Notes: generated by a model from the letters alone, not told the origin. 64,000 bases of DNA from Erwinia tasmaniensis Et1/99 (GCF_000026185.1 NC_010694.1:2542001-2606000); one strand, 5' to 3'. Shown: positions 46,218 to 54,714, counted from the first letter of the stretch. Program-made: numbers and translations.

Positions 46218-47696
46218 ATGAACTCATTTGAACAGGGCCACATCATGATCGATCCCGTTTCCGCTTATCGCGCGCTCACTTCGCGTGATGCACGTTTCGA
46301 TGGTGTATTTTACGTTGGCGTGACCTCTACCTCTATATATTGTCGTCCGGTTTGCCCTGTAAAAGCGCCTCGCGCGGAAAACTGCCTGTTTTTCGCCACG
46401 GCAGAAGCTGCAGAAAAGGCCTCTTTTCGCCCCTGCCTACGCTGTCGCCCGGAGTTAGCACCCGGCAATGCTCCGGTGGATAGCGGCCAGCGCATCGCCG
46501 AGCGGCTGGTACAACGCATTGATGAAGGGCTGGCCGAACAGGCTGAAAGTCTGGATGATATCGCTGCAGAATTTCATCTTAGCCTCCGTCAGCTGCGACG
46601 CATCGTTAAGAGGGAGCTGGGTGTATCACCGCAAGAGCTGCGCCAGACACGGCGGTTGCTGCTGGCAAAACAGTTACTCACTGAAACCCAGCTGCCGGTG
46701 ACCCATATTGCCTATGCCAGTGGATTTGCCAGCCTGCGCCGTTTTAACGCCGTGTTCAGCGGTCATTACCGCATGTCCCCCTCATCTTTGCGTAAAACGA
46801 GCGCCGGGCAGGATGGCGTGCTGAATAGCACCGACACATCAAGATTGTTATTGAGCTACCGTCCGCCCTATGACTGGCAGGCGATGCTGAACTTTCTGCG
46901 ACAGCGCGCGCTGTCCGGCGTTGAATATGTTGATGAGAACAGCTATGCCCGCACCGTGCGTCTGGGGGCTCACGCCGGATGGATCCGGGTCACTCAAATA
47001 GAGATGAAAAATGTACTGCGGGTAGAGTTTACCCACTCACTGACGCCGGTATTGTCACTTCTGCTACGCAGATTGCGCAATCTGTTTGACCTCAACGCTC
47101 GCCCGGACCTGATTGCACAGCAGCTCGGCCAGGATCCTCTATTATGCTCTTCTCTGGCTGCGCATCCCGGACTTCGCGTACCCGGCGCTTTCGACGGTTT
47201 TGAGATGGCGGTAAGAGCGATCCTCGGCCAGCAAATTACCGTAAAGGCCGCCGCCACGCTCGCAGGCCGTTTTGCGAAGACTTTTGGTGATGAGATCGCT
47301 ACGCCTTTCGATCGTCTATCACACCTTTCACCAACGGCGGAAAGCGTTGCACAATGCACAGTCGATCGGGTTAGCGGCCTGGGGATTATCAGCTCACGCA
47401 GCCGCTGCGTCCTTGCTCTGGCAGAGCGCTGCGCGCTGAGAGCGCCAGACCTTGATGCGGTCAGCCAGCCGGAGAGAAGTATTGAGCAGCTGCTAAAAAT
47501 CCCGGGGATCGGTGACTGGACGGCGCAGTACATTGCCATGCGTGCGCTACGCTGGCCGGATGCCTTCCCGGCAGGGGATCTGGTGGTGCGTAATAATCTG
47601 GGCAGGATAAGTGCAAAGCTGGCCCGGGCACGATCTGTTGCATGGAGTCCATGGCGCAGCTACGCGGTAATGCACATCTGGCTGGCAACAAATTAG
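46218..47696 (+). CDS. Ada-like regulator fused to AlkA-type 3-methyladenine DNA glycosylase
   Basis: About 492 residues in three parts. An Ada-type Zn domain (YCRPVC...FRPCLRC; Cys42, 46, 73, 76) whose first Cys would accept methyl from phosphotriesters; an AraC-type DNA-binding domain (about 90-190; TQLPVTHIAYASGFASLRRF); then AlkA N-terminal and HhH-GPD domains (about 205-492) with the hairpin LLKIPGIGDWTAQYIAM and the catalytic Asp in FPAGDLVVR (about 454). It can in principle sense methylation, activate genes and excise alkylated bases. The start may instead be ATG 46245. The Ada methyltransferase domain is replaced by the separate ogt next door. Confidence 0.9.
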   Translation: MNSFEQGHIMIDPVSAYRALTSRDARFDGVFYVGVTSTSIYCRPVCPVKAPRAENCLFFATAEAAEKASFRPCLRCRPELAPGNAPVDSGQRIAERLVQRIDEGLAEQAESLDDIAAEFHLSLRQLRRIVKRELGVSPQELRQTRRLLLAKQLLTETQLPVTHIAYASGFASLRRFNAVFSGHYRMSPSSLRKTSAGQDGVLNSTDTSRLLLSYRPPYDWQAMLNFLRQRALSGVEYVDENSYARTVRLGAHAGWIRVTQIEMKNVLRVEFTHSLTPVLSLLLRRLRNLFDLNARPDLIAQQLGQDPLLCSSLAAHPGLRVPGAFDGFEMAVRAILGQQITVKAAATLAGRFAKTFGDEIATPFDRLSHLSPTAESVAQCTVDRVSGLGIISSRSRCVLALAERCALRAPDLDAVSQPERSIEQLLKIPGIGDWTAQYIAMRALRWPDAFPAGDLVVRNNLGRISAKLARARSVAWSPWRSYAVMHIWLATN

Positions 47697-47717
47697 GTCA
47701 AAAATCCTACGCATAGC

Positions 47718-47744
47718 AAAAAGGCACCTTTAGGGTGCCTTTTT
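47718..47744 (-). terminator. Terminator copy 3 of the tRNA operon
   Basis: AAAAAGGCACC and GGTGCCTTTTT form an 11-bp stem with a five-base loop and T-runs on both sides. It also stands 22 bases after the Ada/AlkA gene stop, so it can serve both directions. Confidence 0.8.
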
Positions 47745-47873
47745 ACATTGATGGGTCGTGCAGGATGACTTCGACTGCGCCTCGCCCTGCGGGTCGTTGC
47801 CGCTGGCAACGCTGTCTTGCTGCGCTCGACTCGACCTGCTGCAGGTTCGAACCCTGCCCGAATTGCGCATAGC

Positions 47874-47899
47874 AAAAAGGCACCTTTAGGGTGCTTTTC
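47874..47899 (-). terminator. Terminator copy 2 of the tRNA operon (slightly degenerate)
   Basis: AAAAAGGCACC faces GGTGCTTTT, so one pair is lost compared with the other two copies. Confidence 0.6.
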
Positions 47900-48029
47900 T
47901 ACATTGGTGGGTCGTGCAGGATGACTTCGGCTGCGCCTCGCCCTCTGGGTCGTTGCCACTGGCAACGCTGTCTTGCTGCGCTCGACTCGACCTGCTGCAG
48001 GTTCGAACCCTGCCCGAATTGCGCATAGC

Positions 48030-48056
48030 AAAAAGGCACCTTTAGGGTGCCTTTCT
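48030..48056 (-). terminator. Terminator copy 1, first after the tRNA operon
   Basis: AAAAAGGCACC / GGTGCCTTTCT hairpin, four bases beyond the CCA end of the last tRNA-Lys, with TTTTT following on the minus strand. This is the primary terminator of the operon. Confidence 0.85.
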
Positions 48057-48060
48057 ACAT

Positions 48061-48136
48061 TGGTGGGTCGTGCAGGATTCGAACCTGCGACCAATTGATT
48101 AAAAGTCAACTGCTCTACCAACTGAGCTAACGACCC
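48061..48136 (-). tRNA. tRNA-Lys (anticodon UUU)
   Basis: 76 bases with encoded CCA. The minus strand reads GGGTCGTTAGCTCAGTTGG at the 5' end; the loop CTTTTAA puts anticodon TTT at 48103-48101; the T-arm is GCAGGTTCGAATCCTGC. Last gene of the operon. Confidence 0.97.
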
Positions 48137-48140
48137 GATA

Positions 48141-48216
48141 TGGTGGGTGATGACGGGCTCGAACCGCCGACCCCCTCCGTGTAAAGGAGATGCTCTACCA
48201 ACTGAGCTAATCACCC
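48141..48216 (-). tRNA. tRNA-Val (anticodon UAC)
   Basis: 76 bases with encoded CCA. The minus strand begins GGGTGATTAGCTCAGTTGG; the anticodon arm CTCCTTTACACGGAG gives TAC; the T-arm is GGCGGTTCGAGCCCGTC. Four bases upstream of the neighbouring tRNA-Lys. Confidence 0.97.
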
Positions 48217-48323
48217 ATATCGAAACTGCTTATCAAACGCTTTGCAATAATCGGTGCGACACAATCATTCGACCCGGCAGGCTCAAACCCTGCACGGTTC
48301 ACACCGCGTACTGCTTTGAAAAT

Positions 48324-48462
48324 TGGTGGGTCGTGCAGGATGACTTCGGCTGCGCCTTGCCCTCTGGGCCGTTGCCGCTGGCAACGTTGTCTCACTGCGT
48401 TCGACTCGACCTGCTGCAGGTTCGAACCCTGCACGGTTCGCACCGCGTACTGCTTTGGAAAT
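48324..48462. repeat. tRNA-Lys-derived spacer unit (rtT-like)
   Basis: Starts with TGGTGGGTCGTGCAGGAT, the last 18 bases of tRNA-Lys (complement), then leaves the tRNA sequence for a spacer with GTTGCCGCTGGCAACG, and ends with an inverted T-arm copy (GCAGGTTCGAACCCTGC). It resembles in design the rtT repeats of the E. coli tyrT operon, which also carry tRNA 3' ends. Confidence 0.75.
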
Positions 48463-48538
48463 TGGTGGGTCGTGCAGGATTCGAACCTGCGACCAATTGA
48501 TTAAAAGTCAACTGCTCTACCAACTGAGCTAACGACCC
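48463..48538 (-). tRNA. tRNA-Lys (anticodon UUU)
   Basis: 76 bases, identical as far as I can see to the copy at 48061-48136. Middle Lys gene of the duplicated array. Confidence 0.97.
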
Positions 48539-48542
48539 GATA

Positions 48543-48618
48543 TGGTGGGTGATGACGGGCTCGAACCGCCGACCCCCTCCGTGTAAAGGAGATGCTCTAC
48601 CAACTGAGCTAATCACCC
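48543..48618 (-). tRNA. tRNA-Val (anticodon UAC)
   Basis: 76 bases, same sequence as the tRNA-Val at 48141-48216, in the second copy of the 402-bp duplication. Confidence 0.97.
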
Positions 48619-48725
48619 ATATCGAAACTGCTTATCAAACGCTTTGCAATAATCGGTGCGACACAATCATTCGACCCGGCAGGTTCAAACCCTGCACGGT
48701 TCACACCGCGTACTGCTTTGAAAAT

Positions 48726-48865
48726 TGGTGGGTCGTGCAGGATGACTTCGGCTGCGCCTCGCCCTCTGGGCCGTTGCCGCTGGCAACGTTGTCTCACTGC
48801 GTTCAACTCGAACCTGCTGCAGGTTCAAACCCTGCACGGTCAACACCGCGTACTGCTTTGAAAAT
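48726..48865. repeat. tRNA-Lys-derived spacer unit (rtT-like), second copy
   Basis: Same design as the unit at 48324-48462, with a few differences near the T-arm-like end (TTCAAAC in place of TTCGAAC). Lies between a tRNA-Val and a tRNA-Lys. Confidence 0.75.
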
Positions 48866-48941
48866 TGGTGGGTCGTGCAGGATTCGAACCTGCGACCAAT
48901 TGATTAAAAGTCAACTGCTCTACCAACTGAGCTAACGACCC
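48866..48941 (-). tRNA. tRNA-Lys (anticodon UUU)
   Basis: 76 bases with CCA, same sequence as the other Lys copies. Second gene of the operon in transcription order. Confidence 0.97.
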
Positions 48942-48964
48942 GAAATTCGGTAAATCTTTAAGGT

Positions 48965-49100
48965 AGTGGGTGATGCAGTATGAATCTGCTTCGCCTCGCC
49001 CTGTAGGTAGTTACCTTTGGCAACGTTGTCTCGCTTTCGCTCGGCTTGACCTACTGTGGGTTTGAACCCTGCACGGTTGACACCGCGTACTACTTTAAAG
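48965..49100. repeat. Diverged tRNA-derived spacer unit
   Basis: Begins AGTGGGTGATGCAG, nearer to the tRNA-Val 3' end than to tRNA-Lys, then follows the same spacer plan with many substitutions and ends with TTTGAACCCTGCACGG. It is an older, decayed copy of the repeat unit. Confidence 0.6.
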
Positions 49101-49237
49101 TGGTCGGTCTTGCAGGATGACATCGGCTGCGCCTCGCCCTCTGGGCCGTTGCCGCTGGCAACGTTGTCTCACTGCGTTCGACTCGACCTGCTGCAGGTTC
49201 GAACCCTGCACGGTTGACACCGCGTATTACTTTAAAG
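49101..49237. repeat. tRNA-Lys-derived spacer unit (rtT-like), third copy
   Basis: TGGTCGGTCTTGCAGGAT (two changes from the tRNA-Lys end), then the same spacer as the unit at 48324. Lies between the first and second tRNA-Lys of the operon. Confidence 0.7.
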
Positions 49238-49313
49238 TGGTGGGTCGTGCAGGATTCGAACCTGCGACCAATTGATTAAAAGTCAACTGCTCTACCAACT
49301 GAGCTAACGACCC
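49238..49313 (-). tRNA. tRNA-Lys (anticodon UUU)
   Basis: 76 bases with CCA, same sequence as the other Lys copies. First gene of the tRNA operon, which lies downstream of cpoB as in E. coli (lysT-valT cluster). Confidence 0.97.
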
Positions 49314-49476
49314 ACTTTTATGCTGCTGATGGCGCTGTACTTATCCCCCGGCAACGGCGGCATATATTACTGATTTGAATTTCCAGCGCAACCACTATTT
49401 CAATACTTACGGCTCAACTGCTTAGCTTTCATGCGGTAAGAGCATAATTCAGGCAAAATCACGCTATTTAACCGGT

Positions 49477-50289
49477 TTAAAGCGTTGCGGCTCGCTTCTC
49501 AGACAGTTTCGCGGCTTCGCTATTTGGGTACAGCTTTATGACCTGCTGATAAACCGCTTTCGCCTTCGCCTTATCACCCTTCTCCTGCATGATCACCCCA
49601 ACCTTGAACAGGGCATCCGCGCTTTTGGGTGACTTAGGATAATTTTTTACCACGGTAGCGAAATAATACGCCGCGTCGTCTTTTTTGCCTTTGTTGTAAT
49701 TCAGCTGTCCCAGCCAATAGTTAGCATTAGGCTGGAAGGTTGAATCCGGATATTTTTTAACAAAAGCCTGAAAAGCCGAAATGGCACTATCGTATTGTTT
49801 CTTCTCCAGCACCAACGCAACCGCAGCGTTATAGTCGGTATTGGCGTCACCGCTCTGAACAGGGGTAGACGCTGCGGCATTATTGCTAGCTGCTTTGCTG
49901 TCAGCACTGTTATCTGCTGCGGCACCGTCGGGTGCAGTTGCGGTTTTATCCGCGTTTCCCGTCGTTGTCGCACCAGCACTGCTGCTCAAACTGTCGATCT
50001 GCTGATAAATGCTTTTCTGGCGTTCCACCACCTGATTCAGCTGATAGCTGTTTTCCTGGATCTGACCACGCAAAGAGTCAATATCATTTTGCGTTTCGGA
50101 AAGCTGCTGCTGAAGCTGCTGGAGGAGTTGAGCCTGAGCGTTCGAAATACGCTCAAGGGTAGTGACACGGTCTTCAACCGAGCCGGAGCCAACGCTACTG
50201 ATTGATGCCTGGGCATTAGCGGCCCAGGGGGCCGCTACGCCAATCAGTAACGACAGACTCAGAAGATGAGTTCTGAAGCTACTAATCAT
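49477..50289 (-). CDS. cpoB: Cell division coordinator CpoB (YbgF)
   Basis: 270 residues. Signal peptide to about residue 26 (LLIGVAAPWAANA), coiled-coil trimerisation region at about 38-95 (RISNAQAQLLQQLQQQLSE), an Ala/Thr/Asn-rich linker, and a TPR domain at 150-265 (YWLGQLNYNKGKKDDAAYYF). Periplasmic. It links Tol-Pal to PBP1B during septation. Last gene of the tol-pal operon, nine bases after pal. Confidence 0.95.
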   Translation of the reverse strand: MISSFRTHLLSLSLLIGVAAPWAANAQASISSVGSGSVEDRVTTLERISNAQAQLLQQLQQQLSETQNDIDSLRGQIQENSYQLNQVVERQKSIYQQIDSLSSSAGATTTGNADKTATAPDGAAADNSADSKAASNNAAASTPVQSGDANTDYNAAVALVLEKKQYDSAISAFQAFVKKYPDSTFQPNANYWLGQLNYNKGKKDDAAYYFATVVKNYPKSPKSADALFKVGVIMQEKGDKAKAKAVYQQVIKLYPNSEAAKLSEKRAATL

Positions 50290-50298
50290 GTGACTCTC

Positions 50299-50817
50299 TT
50301 AGTATACCAGTACGGCACGACGGTTTTTAGCATACGCTGACTCGTCGTGGCCCAGCACTGCAGGTTTTTCTTTACCGTAAGAAACGATAGAGATCTGGTC
50401 TTCAGCCACGCCTTTACCCTGCAGGTACATTTTGACCGCTGAAGAGCGACGCTCGCCCAGGGCGATGTTGTACTCTGGCGTTCCACGCTCATCCGCATGA
50501 CCTTCTACAGTCACCTTGTAAGACGGGTTGCTACGCAGGAAGGTTGCGTGCGCGTCCAGCATCTGAGCAAAATCAGACTGGATGTCGTACTTGTCCAGGC
50601 CGAAATAAACGATGTTGTTTTTCTGCAGTTCCTGCATCTGCAGGCGTGCCTGCTCATCAGAAGACATGTTGCCACTGTTCATGCCGCCGTTGGCAGAACC
50701 GTCCAAGCCCATTCCATTAGTCTGGTCATTGTTGTTGTTTTTGTGAGAGCTACATGCCGCTACTGCGATAACTGGCAGTGCCAGCATTAAGCCTTTCAGC
50801 ACTTTATTCAGTTGCAT
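50299..50817 (-). CDS. pal: Peptidoglycan-associated lipoprotein Pal
   Basis: 172 residues starting [20 protein letters not shown], with lipidated Cys22. The OmpA-like peptidoglycan-binding domain holds [20 protein letters not shown]. It anchors the outer membrane to the wall and is moved to the septum by TolB/TolA. The start at 50817 matches E. coli; an upstream in-frame ATG adds nine unlikely residues. Confidence 0.97.
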   Translation of the reverse strand: MQLNKVLKGLMLALPVIAVAACSSHKNNNNDQTNGMGLDGSANGGMNSGNMSSDEQARLQMQELQKNNIVYFGLDKYDIQSDFAQMLDAHATFLRSNPSYKVTVEGHADERGTPEYNIALGERRSSAVKMYLQGKGVAEDQISIVSYGKEKPAVLGHDESAYAKNRRAVLVY

Positions 50818-50861
50818 TTTTTTATTCCTATTATAGTTTGCCATACATATTTACACATGCA

Positions 50862-52154
50862 TCACAGATACGGCGACCAGGCAGGAAATTTTACCTGTCC
50901 ATCAGTTGCCGGAAGACGCGCTTTGAAACGCCCATCCGTCGAAACCAACTGCAATACAGAACCCATGCCCTGGGTAGAGCTATAGATTACCATTGTGCCG
51001 TTAGGTGCGAGACTTGGCGTCTCATCCAGGAACGTGTCCGTTAGTTTTTGAACGGCTCCCGTTACCAGATCTTGTCGTGCGACGTGTTGTGCGCCGCTGT
51101 TGGTGCTAATCATCACCATTGATTTGCCATCAGAGCTAACGTCCGCATCCTGGTTTTGTGCGCCTTCCCAGGTAATGCGTTGGGCAGTGCCGCCGTTAAC
51201 GCCGATTTTATAAATTTGTGGTCTGCCTGCCTGGTCCGAAGTATAAGCCAGGCTCTGGCTGTCCGGGAACCAGGTCGGTTCTGTGCTGTTGTAACGGCCG
51301 TCGGTAATTTGGCTAATTTGTCCAGAACCAATATCCATGACGTAGATATTCAGGCTACCGGTTTTAGACAATGCAAACGCCAGCTTGCTGCCATCCGGTG
51401 AAAATGACGGTGCCCCGTTATGACGAGGGAAGGAGGCGACCTGCCTGATTGCCCCGTTAGCCAGAGTCTGGATAACCAACGCGGATTTACCGCTTTCAAA
51501 GGTCACGTAAGCAACCTTGCTACCGTCCGGCGACCAGGCTGGAGACATCAGCGGCTGCGGCGAGCGGTGTACCACAAACTGGTTGTAACCATCATAATCA
51601 GAAACGCGGAGTTCGTACGGGAACTGACCGCCGTTAGTCTGCACAACATAGGCGATACGGGTACGGAATGCACCTTTAATTGCCGTCAGCTTTTCGAAGC
51701 TCTCATCGCTGGCGCTGTGCGCCGCATAGCGCAGCCACTGTTTGGTGACTTTGAACTGGTTCTGAGCCAGCACAGCCCCTGGATTTCCCGATGTGTCGAC
51801 CAGCTGATAAGAAACCGTATAGCTGCCGTCAGCCCCTGGCTGAACCTGCCCGACAACAACCGCATCAATGCCCAACGCGGTCCAGGCAGCAGGCTGAACT
51901 TCCGCGACAGAAGTAGGCTGCTGGGGTAAACGAGCACGATCGATTGGATTGAATTTGCCACTGTTACGCAAGTCCGCAGCAACGATCCCACCAATATCTT
52001 CCGGCGCGGCACCTGGGCCGTCCCATTTGAATGGCACCACGCCAATAGGACGAGCGGTATTCACACCCTGAGTAATTTCAATGCGTACTTCTGCATGCGC
52101 AACCGCAACAAACAGCATTAAAACGCTCAGCGCAACACGAAATGCCTGCTTCAT
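50862..52154 (-). CDS. tolB: Tol-Pal translocation protein TolB
   Basis: 430 residues, exactly the E. coli length. Signal peptide [21 protein letters not shown]; the mature start EVRIEIT is the TolA box. N-terminal domain, then a six-bladed propeller with [20 protein letters not shown] and [20 protein letters not shown] blades. Periplasmic partner of Pal. The start at 52154 was chosen by signal-peptide fit. Confidence 0.97.
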   Translation of the reverse strand: MKQAFRVALSVLMLFVAVAHAEVRIEITQGVNTARPIGVVPFKWDGPGAAPEDIGGIVAADLRNSGKFNPIDRARLPQQPTSVAEVQPAAWTALGIDAVVVGQVQPGADGSYTVSYQLVDTSGNPGAVLAQNQFKVTKQWLRYAAHSASDESFEKLTAIKGAFRTRIAYVVQTNGGQFPYELRVSDYDGYNQFVVHRSPQPLMSPAWSPDGSKVAYVTFESGKSALVIQTLANGAIRQVASFPRHNGAPSFSPDGSKLAFALSKTGSLNIYVMDIGSGQISQITDGRYNSTEPTWFPDSQSLAYTSDQAGRPQIYKIGVNGGTAQRITWEGAQNQDADVSSDGKSMVMISTNSGAQHVARQDLVTGAVQKLTDTFLDETPSLAPNGTMVIYSSTQGMGSVLQLVSTDGRFKARLPATDGQVKFPAWSPYL

Positions 52155-52263
52155 TATTTCTCCCTTATCTGGATATAGCACCCACGATAATTAGCTATTT
52201 AACAACTATCTTAAGAGTACGAACTGTTTAACATAGTTCAACAGGCCGGCAGTTTGCAAAATC

Positions 52264-53556
52264 TTATGGTTTAAACCCTAGCGTAGCCTCTTTTACCGCC
52301 TGCCATACTTCCTGGCTCGGTGGTTTCGGCATCTTCGCCATACGTGCCGCATTGATTGCTGCCTGGCACAGTGCTGCATCCCCCCCTGCCGCATTAGCAG
52401 AAATGAGCAGCCCGTCCGGAGCCAACTTTATGTGTACGTCACAAGTCTTGCCTGCAAAGGTATCAGAGTCGTAAAACTTACTTTGGATCGCGCCTTTTAC
52501 CTGCCCCAGATAACTGTTAATTTCGGCACCCGATGCGCCAGCCTTCTTCTGCTGCCCCTGCCCTGCGGCACCGCCTCCGCCGGCTGCTTTGCCCGACTTA
52601 GGTGCGTTTTTTCCCGCGGTGAGATCGCCCAGAAGGTCACCGACGTCGCCAGATTCTTTCGCCGCCTCAGCAGCCGCTTTCTTTTTCGCATCCGCTGCGG
52701 CCTTCGCCTTCGCGGCTGCGTCAGCTTTTGCCTTTGCGGCGGCGGCAGCTTTTTCTTTTGCTTCTTCCGCCGCTTGCGCTTTGGCCTCGGCAGCGGCCTG
52801 CTCTTTCGCTTCCAGAGCCGCTTTCGCCTCTGCCGCCGCTTTGGCTTTCGCTTCGGTAGCCGCTTTTGCTTTGGCAGCCTGCGCGGCGGCCTGTTTAGCT
52901 TCCGCTTCAGCCTGTTTTTTAGCGTCAGCCGCTGCTTGCTTAGCTTCTTCTACCGCTTTTTTCTGGGCATCAGCCGCTGCTTTTTTAGCTTCTTCCGCCG
53001 CCTGTTTCTGCGCATCCGCAGCCGCTTTTTTAGCTTCTTCCGCCGCCTGTTTCTGTGCATCCGCAGCCGCTTTTTTAGCTTCTTCCGCCGCCTGTTTCTG
53101 CGCCTCTGCTGCGGCTTGTTTAGCTTCTTCTGCCGACTTTTTCTGCGCCTCTGCTGCGGCCTGCTTTGCCTCTTCCGCCGCCTGTTTCTGTTCAGCAGCC
53201 TGCTGCTTCGCCTCTTCCTGAGCCTGAAGACGCTCTTTCTCAATCTGTTTTAGCCGCTGCTGTTCTGCGGCCTGCTTCTGCTGCAACTCTTGCGCCTGCA
53301 TTTTCGCCTGCTTATCGCGCTGTTGCTCGGCTCGCTGGCTGTCGCTCTGCTGATTTTGTTGACGATTGTACTGCTCTACTACTGCGCCAGGATCAACCAT
53401 AACGGCATCGATATCACTGCCGCCACCGCCGCCACTGGCATCCATATTTTCGTCAAACGAGCTCCATACCAGCAGCGCAATCAATATGAGATGCAGGATC
53501 ACTGATAGGGTTATGGCACGTTTTAGCTTATCGTTTTGCTCGGTTGCCTTCGACAC
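52264..53556 (-). CDS. tolA: Cell envelope integrity protein TolA
   Basis: 430 residues. Membrane anchor at about 14-35, a very long Ala/Lys/Glu helical domain II (about 60-305) and globular domain III (about 335-430) with the paired cysteines (GKTCDVHIKL; ALCQAAI). It spans the periplasm from TolQR to Pal/TolB. Domain II has three exact 15-residue repeats (see repeat feature) and is a little longer than in E. coli. Confidence 0.96.
   Translation of the reverse strand: MSKATEQNDKLKRAITLSVILHLILIALLVWSSFDENMDASGGGGGSDIDAVMVDPGAVVEQYNRQQNQQSDSQRAEQQRDKQAKMQAQELQQKQAAEQQRLKQIEKERLQAQEEAKQQAAEQKQAAEEAKQAAAEAQKKSAEEAKQAAAEAQKQAAEEAKKAAADAQKQAAEEAKKAAADAQKQAAEEAKKAAADAQKKAVEEAKQAAADAKKQAEAEAKQAAAQAAKAKAATEAKAKAAAEAKAALEAKEQAAAEAKAQAAEEAKEKAAAAAKAKADAAAKAKAAADAKKKAAAEAAKESGDVGDLLGDLTAGKNAPKSGKAAGGGGAAGQGQQKKAGASGAEINSYLGQVKGAIQSKFYDSDTFAGKTCDVHIKLAPDGLLISANAAGGDAALCQAAINAARMAKMPKPPSQEVWQAVKEATLGFKP
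52981..53115. repeat. Three 45-bp tandem repeats inside tolA
   Basis: Units at 52981-53025, 53026-53070 and 53071-53115 differ by only a few bases and encode a 15-residue helix unit (AADAQKQAAEEAKKA-like). Whole-codon period, so slippage would lengthen or shorten the TolA rod without a frameshift. Confidence 0.88.
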
Positions 53557-53585
53557 TGTCGGTTCCCAAAAACGGTTCGAATGAA

Positions 53586-54014
53586 TTAAATCGGCTGCGT
53601 CATCAATCCAACAGACTTAACGCCTGCCTGATGCAGCAAATTCAGCGCCTTGATGATTTCCTCATAAGGGACCTCTTTGGCTCCGCCAATCAGGAATACC
53701 GTCTTCGGATTAGCCGTCAGGCGGCTTCGCGCTTCGGCAACCACCTGCTCCGCAGGCAGCTGCTCCATCCGGTCATGATCGACGACCAGACTGTATTGCC
53801 CAACGCCTGCAACTTCCACAATCACCGGTGGATTATCATTACTGGAAACGGTTTTAGAGTCTGTTGCGTCGGGTAAATCAACCTCAACACTCTGGGTGAT
53901 AATCGGCGCTGTTGCCATAAATATCAGCAACAGTACCAGCAGCACGTCCAACAGCGGAACAATATTGATCTCGGACTTGACTTCGCGGCGACCGCGACCA
54001 CGTCTTCTGGCCAT
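53586..54014 (-). CDS. tolR: Tol-Pal system stator/channel subunit TolR
   Basis: 142 residues as in E. coli. Single membrane helix with the essential Asp23 (IVPLLDVLLVLLLIFMA), periplasmic domain ending LLHQAGVKSVGLMTQPI. Uses the proton gradient with TolQ to drive TolA. The start at 54014 is preferred because GGAGG lies five bases before it; a GTG six bases upstream overlaps that site. Confidence 0.96.
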   Translation of the reverse strand: MARRRGRGRREVKSEINIVPLLDVLLVLLLIFMATAPIITQSVEVDLPDATDSKTVSSNDNPPVIVEVAGVGQYSLVVDHDRMEQLPAEQVVAEARSRLTANPKTVFLIGGAKEVPYEEIIKALNLLHQAGVKSVGLMTQPI

Positions 54015-54027
54015 ACTCACCTCCGAC

Positions 54028-54714
54028 TTACTTGCTTACGTCGCTAGAAAACGCCTGACGATGCAGGATAGCCGTGAACTCTTCCATAAAGTTATCGTAG
54101 TTCTGTTCCAGCTTATTCACGCGCAGAGTGAGTCTGTTATAAGCCATAACCGCAGGGATAGCCGCAAACAGACCGATTGCAGTGGCGATCAGCGCTTCGG
54201 CGATCCCCGGAGCAACCATCTGTAACGTGGCCTGCTTAACCGCGCCCAGCGCGATAAACGCGTGCATAATCCCCCACACCGTACCAAACAGACCAATATA
54301 GGGGCTGATGGAACCCACGGTGCCGAGGAAAGGAATATGGTTTTCCAACGTTTCCAGCTCACGGTTCATGGAAATACGCATTGCGCGGGTCGCCCCTTCC
54401 ACCACCGCTTCAGGAGCATGATTGTTAGCACGATGCAGGCGGGCAAACTCTTTAAAGCCCGCATAGAAAATCTGCTCCGAGCCGCCCAACTCATCACGAC
54501 GCACCTGGCTTTCCTGATAAAGACGCGACAGCTCCATACCGGACCAGAACTTATCTTCGAATGCGTCTGCATCACGCACGGCCGCGTTGAGGATACGGGT
54601 ACGTTGAATGATCACTGCCCAAGAAGCGATGGAAAATCCGATCAAAATCAACATAATAAGTTTGACCAGAAGGCTCGCCTTCAGAAACAGGTCAAGAATG
54701 TTCATGTCAGTCAC
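54028..54714 (-). CDS. tolQ: Tol-Pal system motor subunit TolQ
   Basis: 228 residues, three membrane helices, near identical to E. coli in [13 protein letters not shown] and [20 protein letters not shown] segments. The start codon is GTG at 54714, overlapping the ybgC TGA (GTGA), as in E. coli; an internal ATG three codons on is possible. ExbB/MotA family. Confidence 0.96.
   Translation of the reverse strand: MTDMNILDLFLKASLLVKLIMLILIGFSIASWAVIIQRTRILNAAVRDADAFEDKFWSGMELSRLYQESQVRRDELGGSEQIFYAGFKEFARLHRANNHAPEAVVEGATRAMRISMNRELETLENHIPFLGTVGSISPYIGLFGTVWGIMHAFIALGAVKQATLQMVAPGIAEALIATAIGLFAAIPAVMAYNRLTLRVNKLEQNYDNFMEEFTAILHRQAFSSDVSK

Larger units (their letters stand above)
47718..48060. 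repeat. 156-bp tandem repeat: terminator plus tRNA-Lys 3'-end fragment
   Basis: Two full copies and the start of a third (terminators at 47718, 47874 and 48030, exactly 156 bases apart). Each copy holds the GGCACC/GGTGCC terminator, then a GGGTCGTGCAGGAT piece of the tRNA-Lys 3' end, a spacer with GTTGCCxCTGGCAACG hairpin, and a TTCGAAC-centred T-arm-like inverted repeat. Lies directly downstream of the last tRNA. Confidence 0.85.
48061..48865. repeat. 402-bp tandem duplication containing tRNA-Lys and tRNA-Val
   Basis: Block 48061-48462 (Lys, Val, spacer with tRNA-derived unit) is repeated nearly base for base at 48463-48865. A third tRNA-Lys starts at 48866, in register. Differences are a handful of bases, mostly in the spacer, so the duplication is recent or is kept uniform by gene conversion. 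Confidence 0.9.

Noticed and set aside
47693..48214. 173-codon minus-strand frame with internal repeats across the tRNA terminator region
   Set aside because: It is a by-product of the 156-bp tandem repeat and overlaps two tRNA genes and three terminators; no ribosome-binding site.
48061..49313. Regularly spaced repeats that might suggest a CRISPR array
   Set aside because: The repeated pieces are 76-base tRNA genes and longer spacer units, the spacers are themselves repeated, and no cas gene is near.
52432..53253. Long Phe/Arg-rich and Ala/Ser-rich plus-strand frames opposite tolA
   Set aside because: They are created by the low-complexity Ala/Lys/Glu repeats of tolA read on the other strand.
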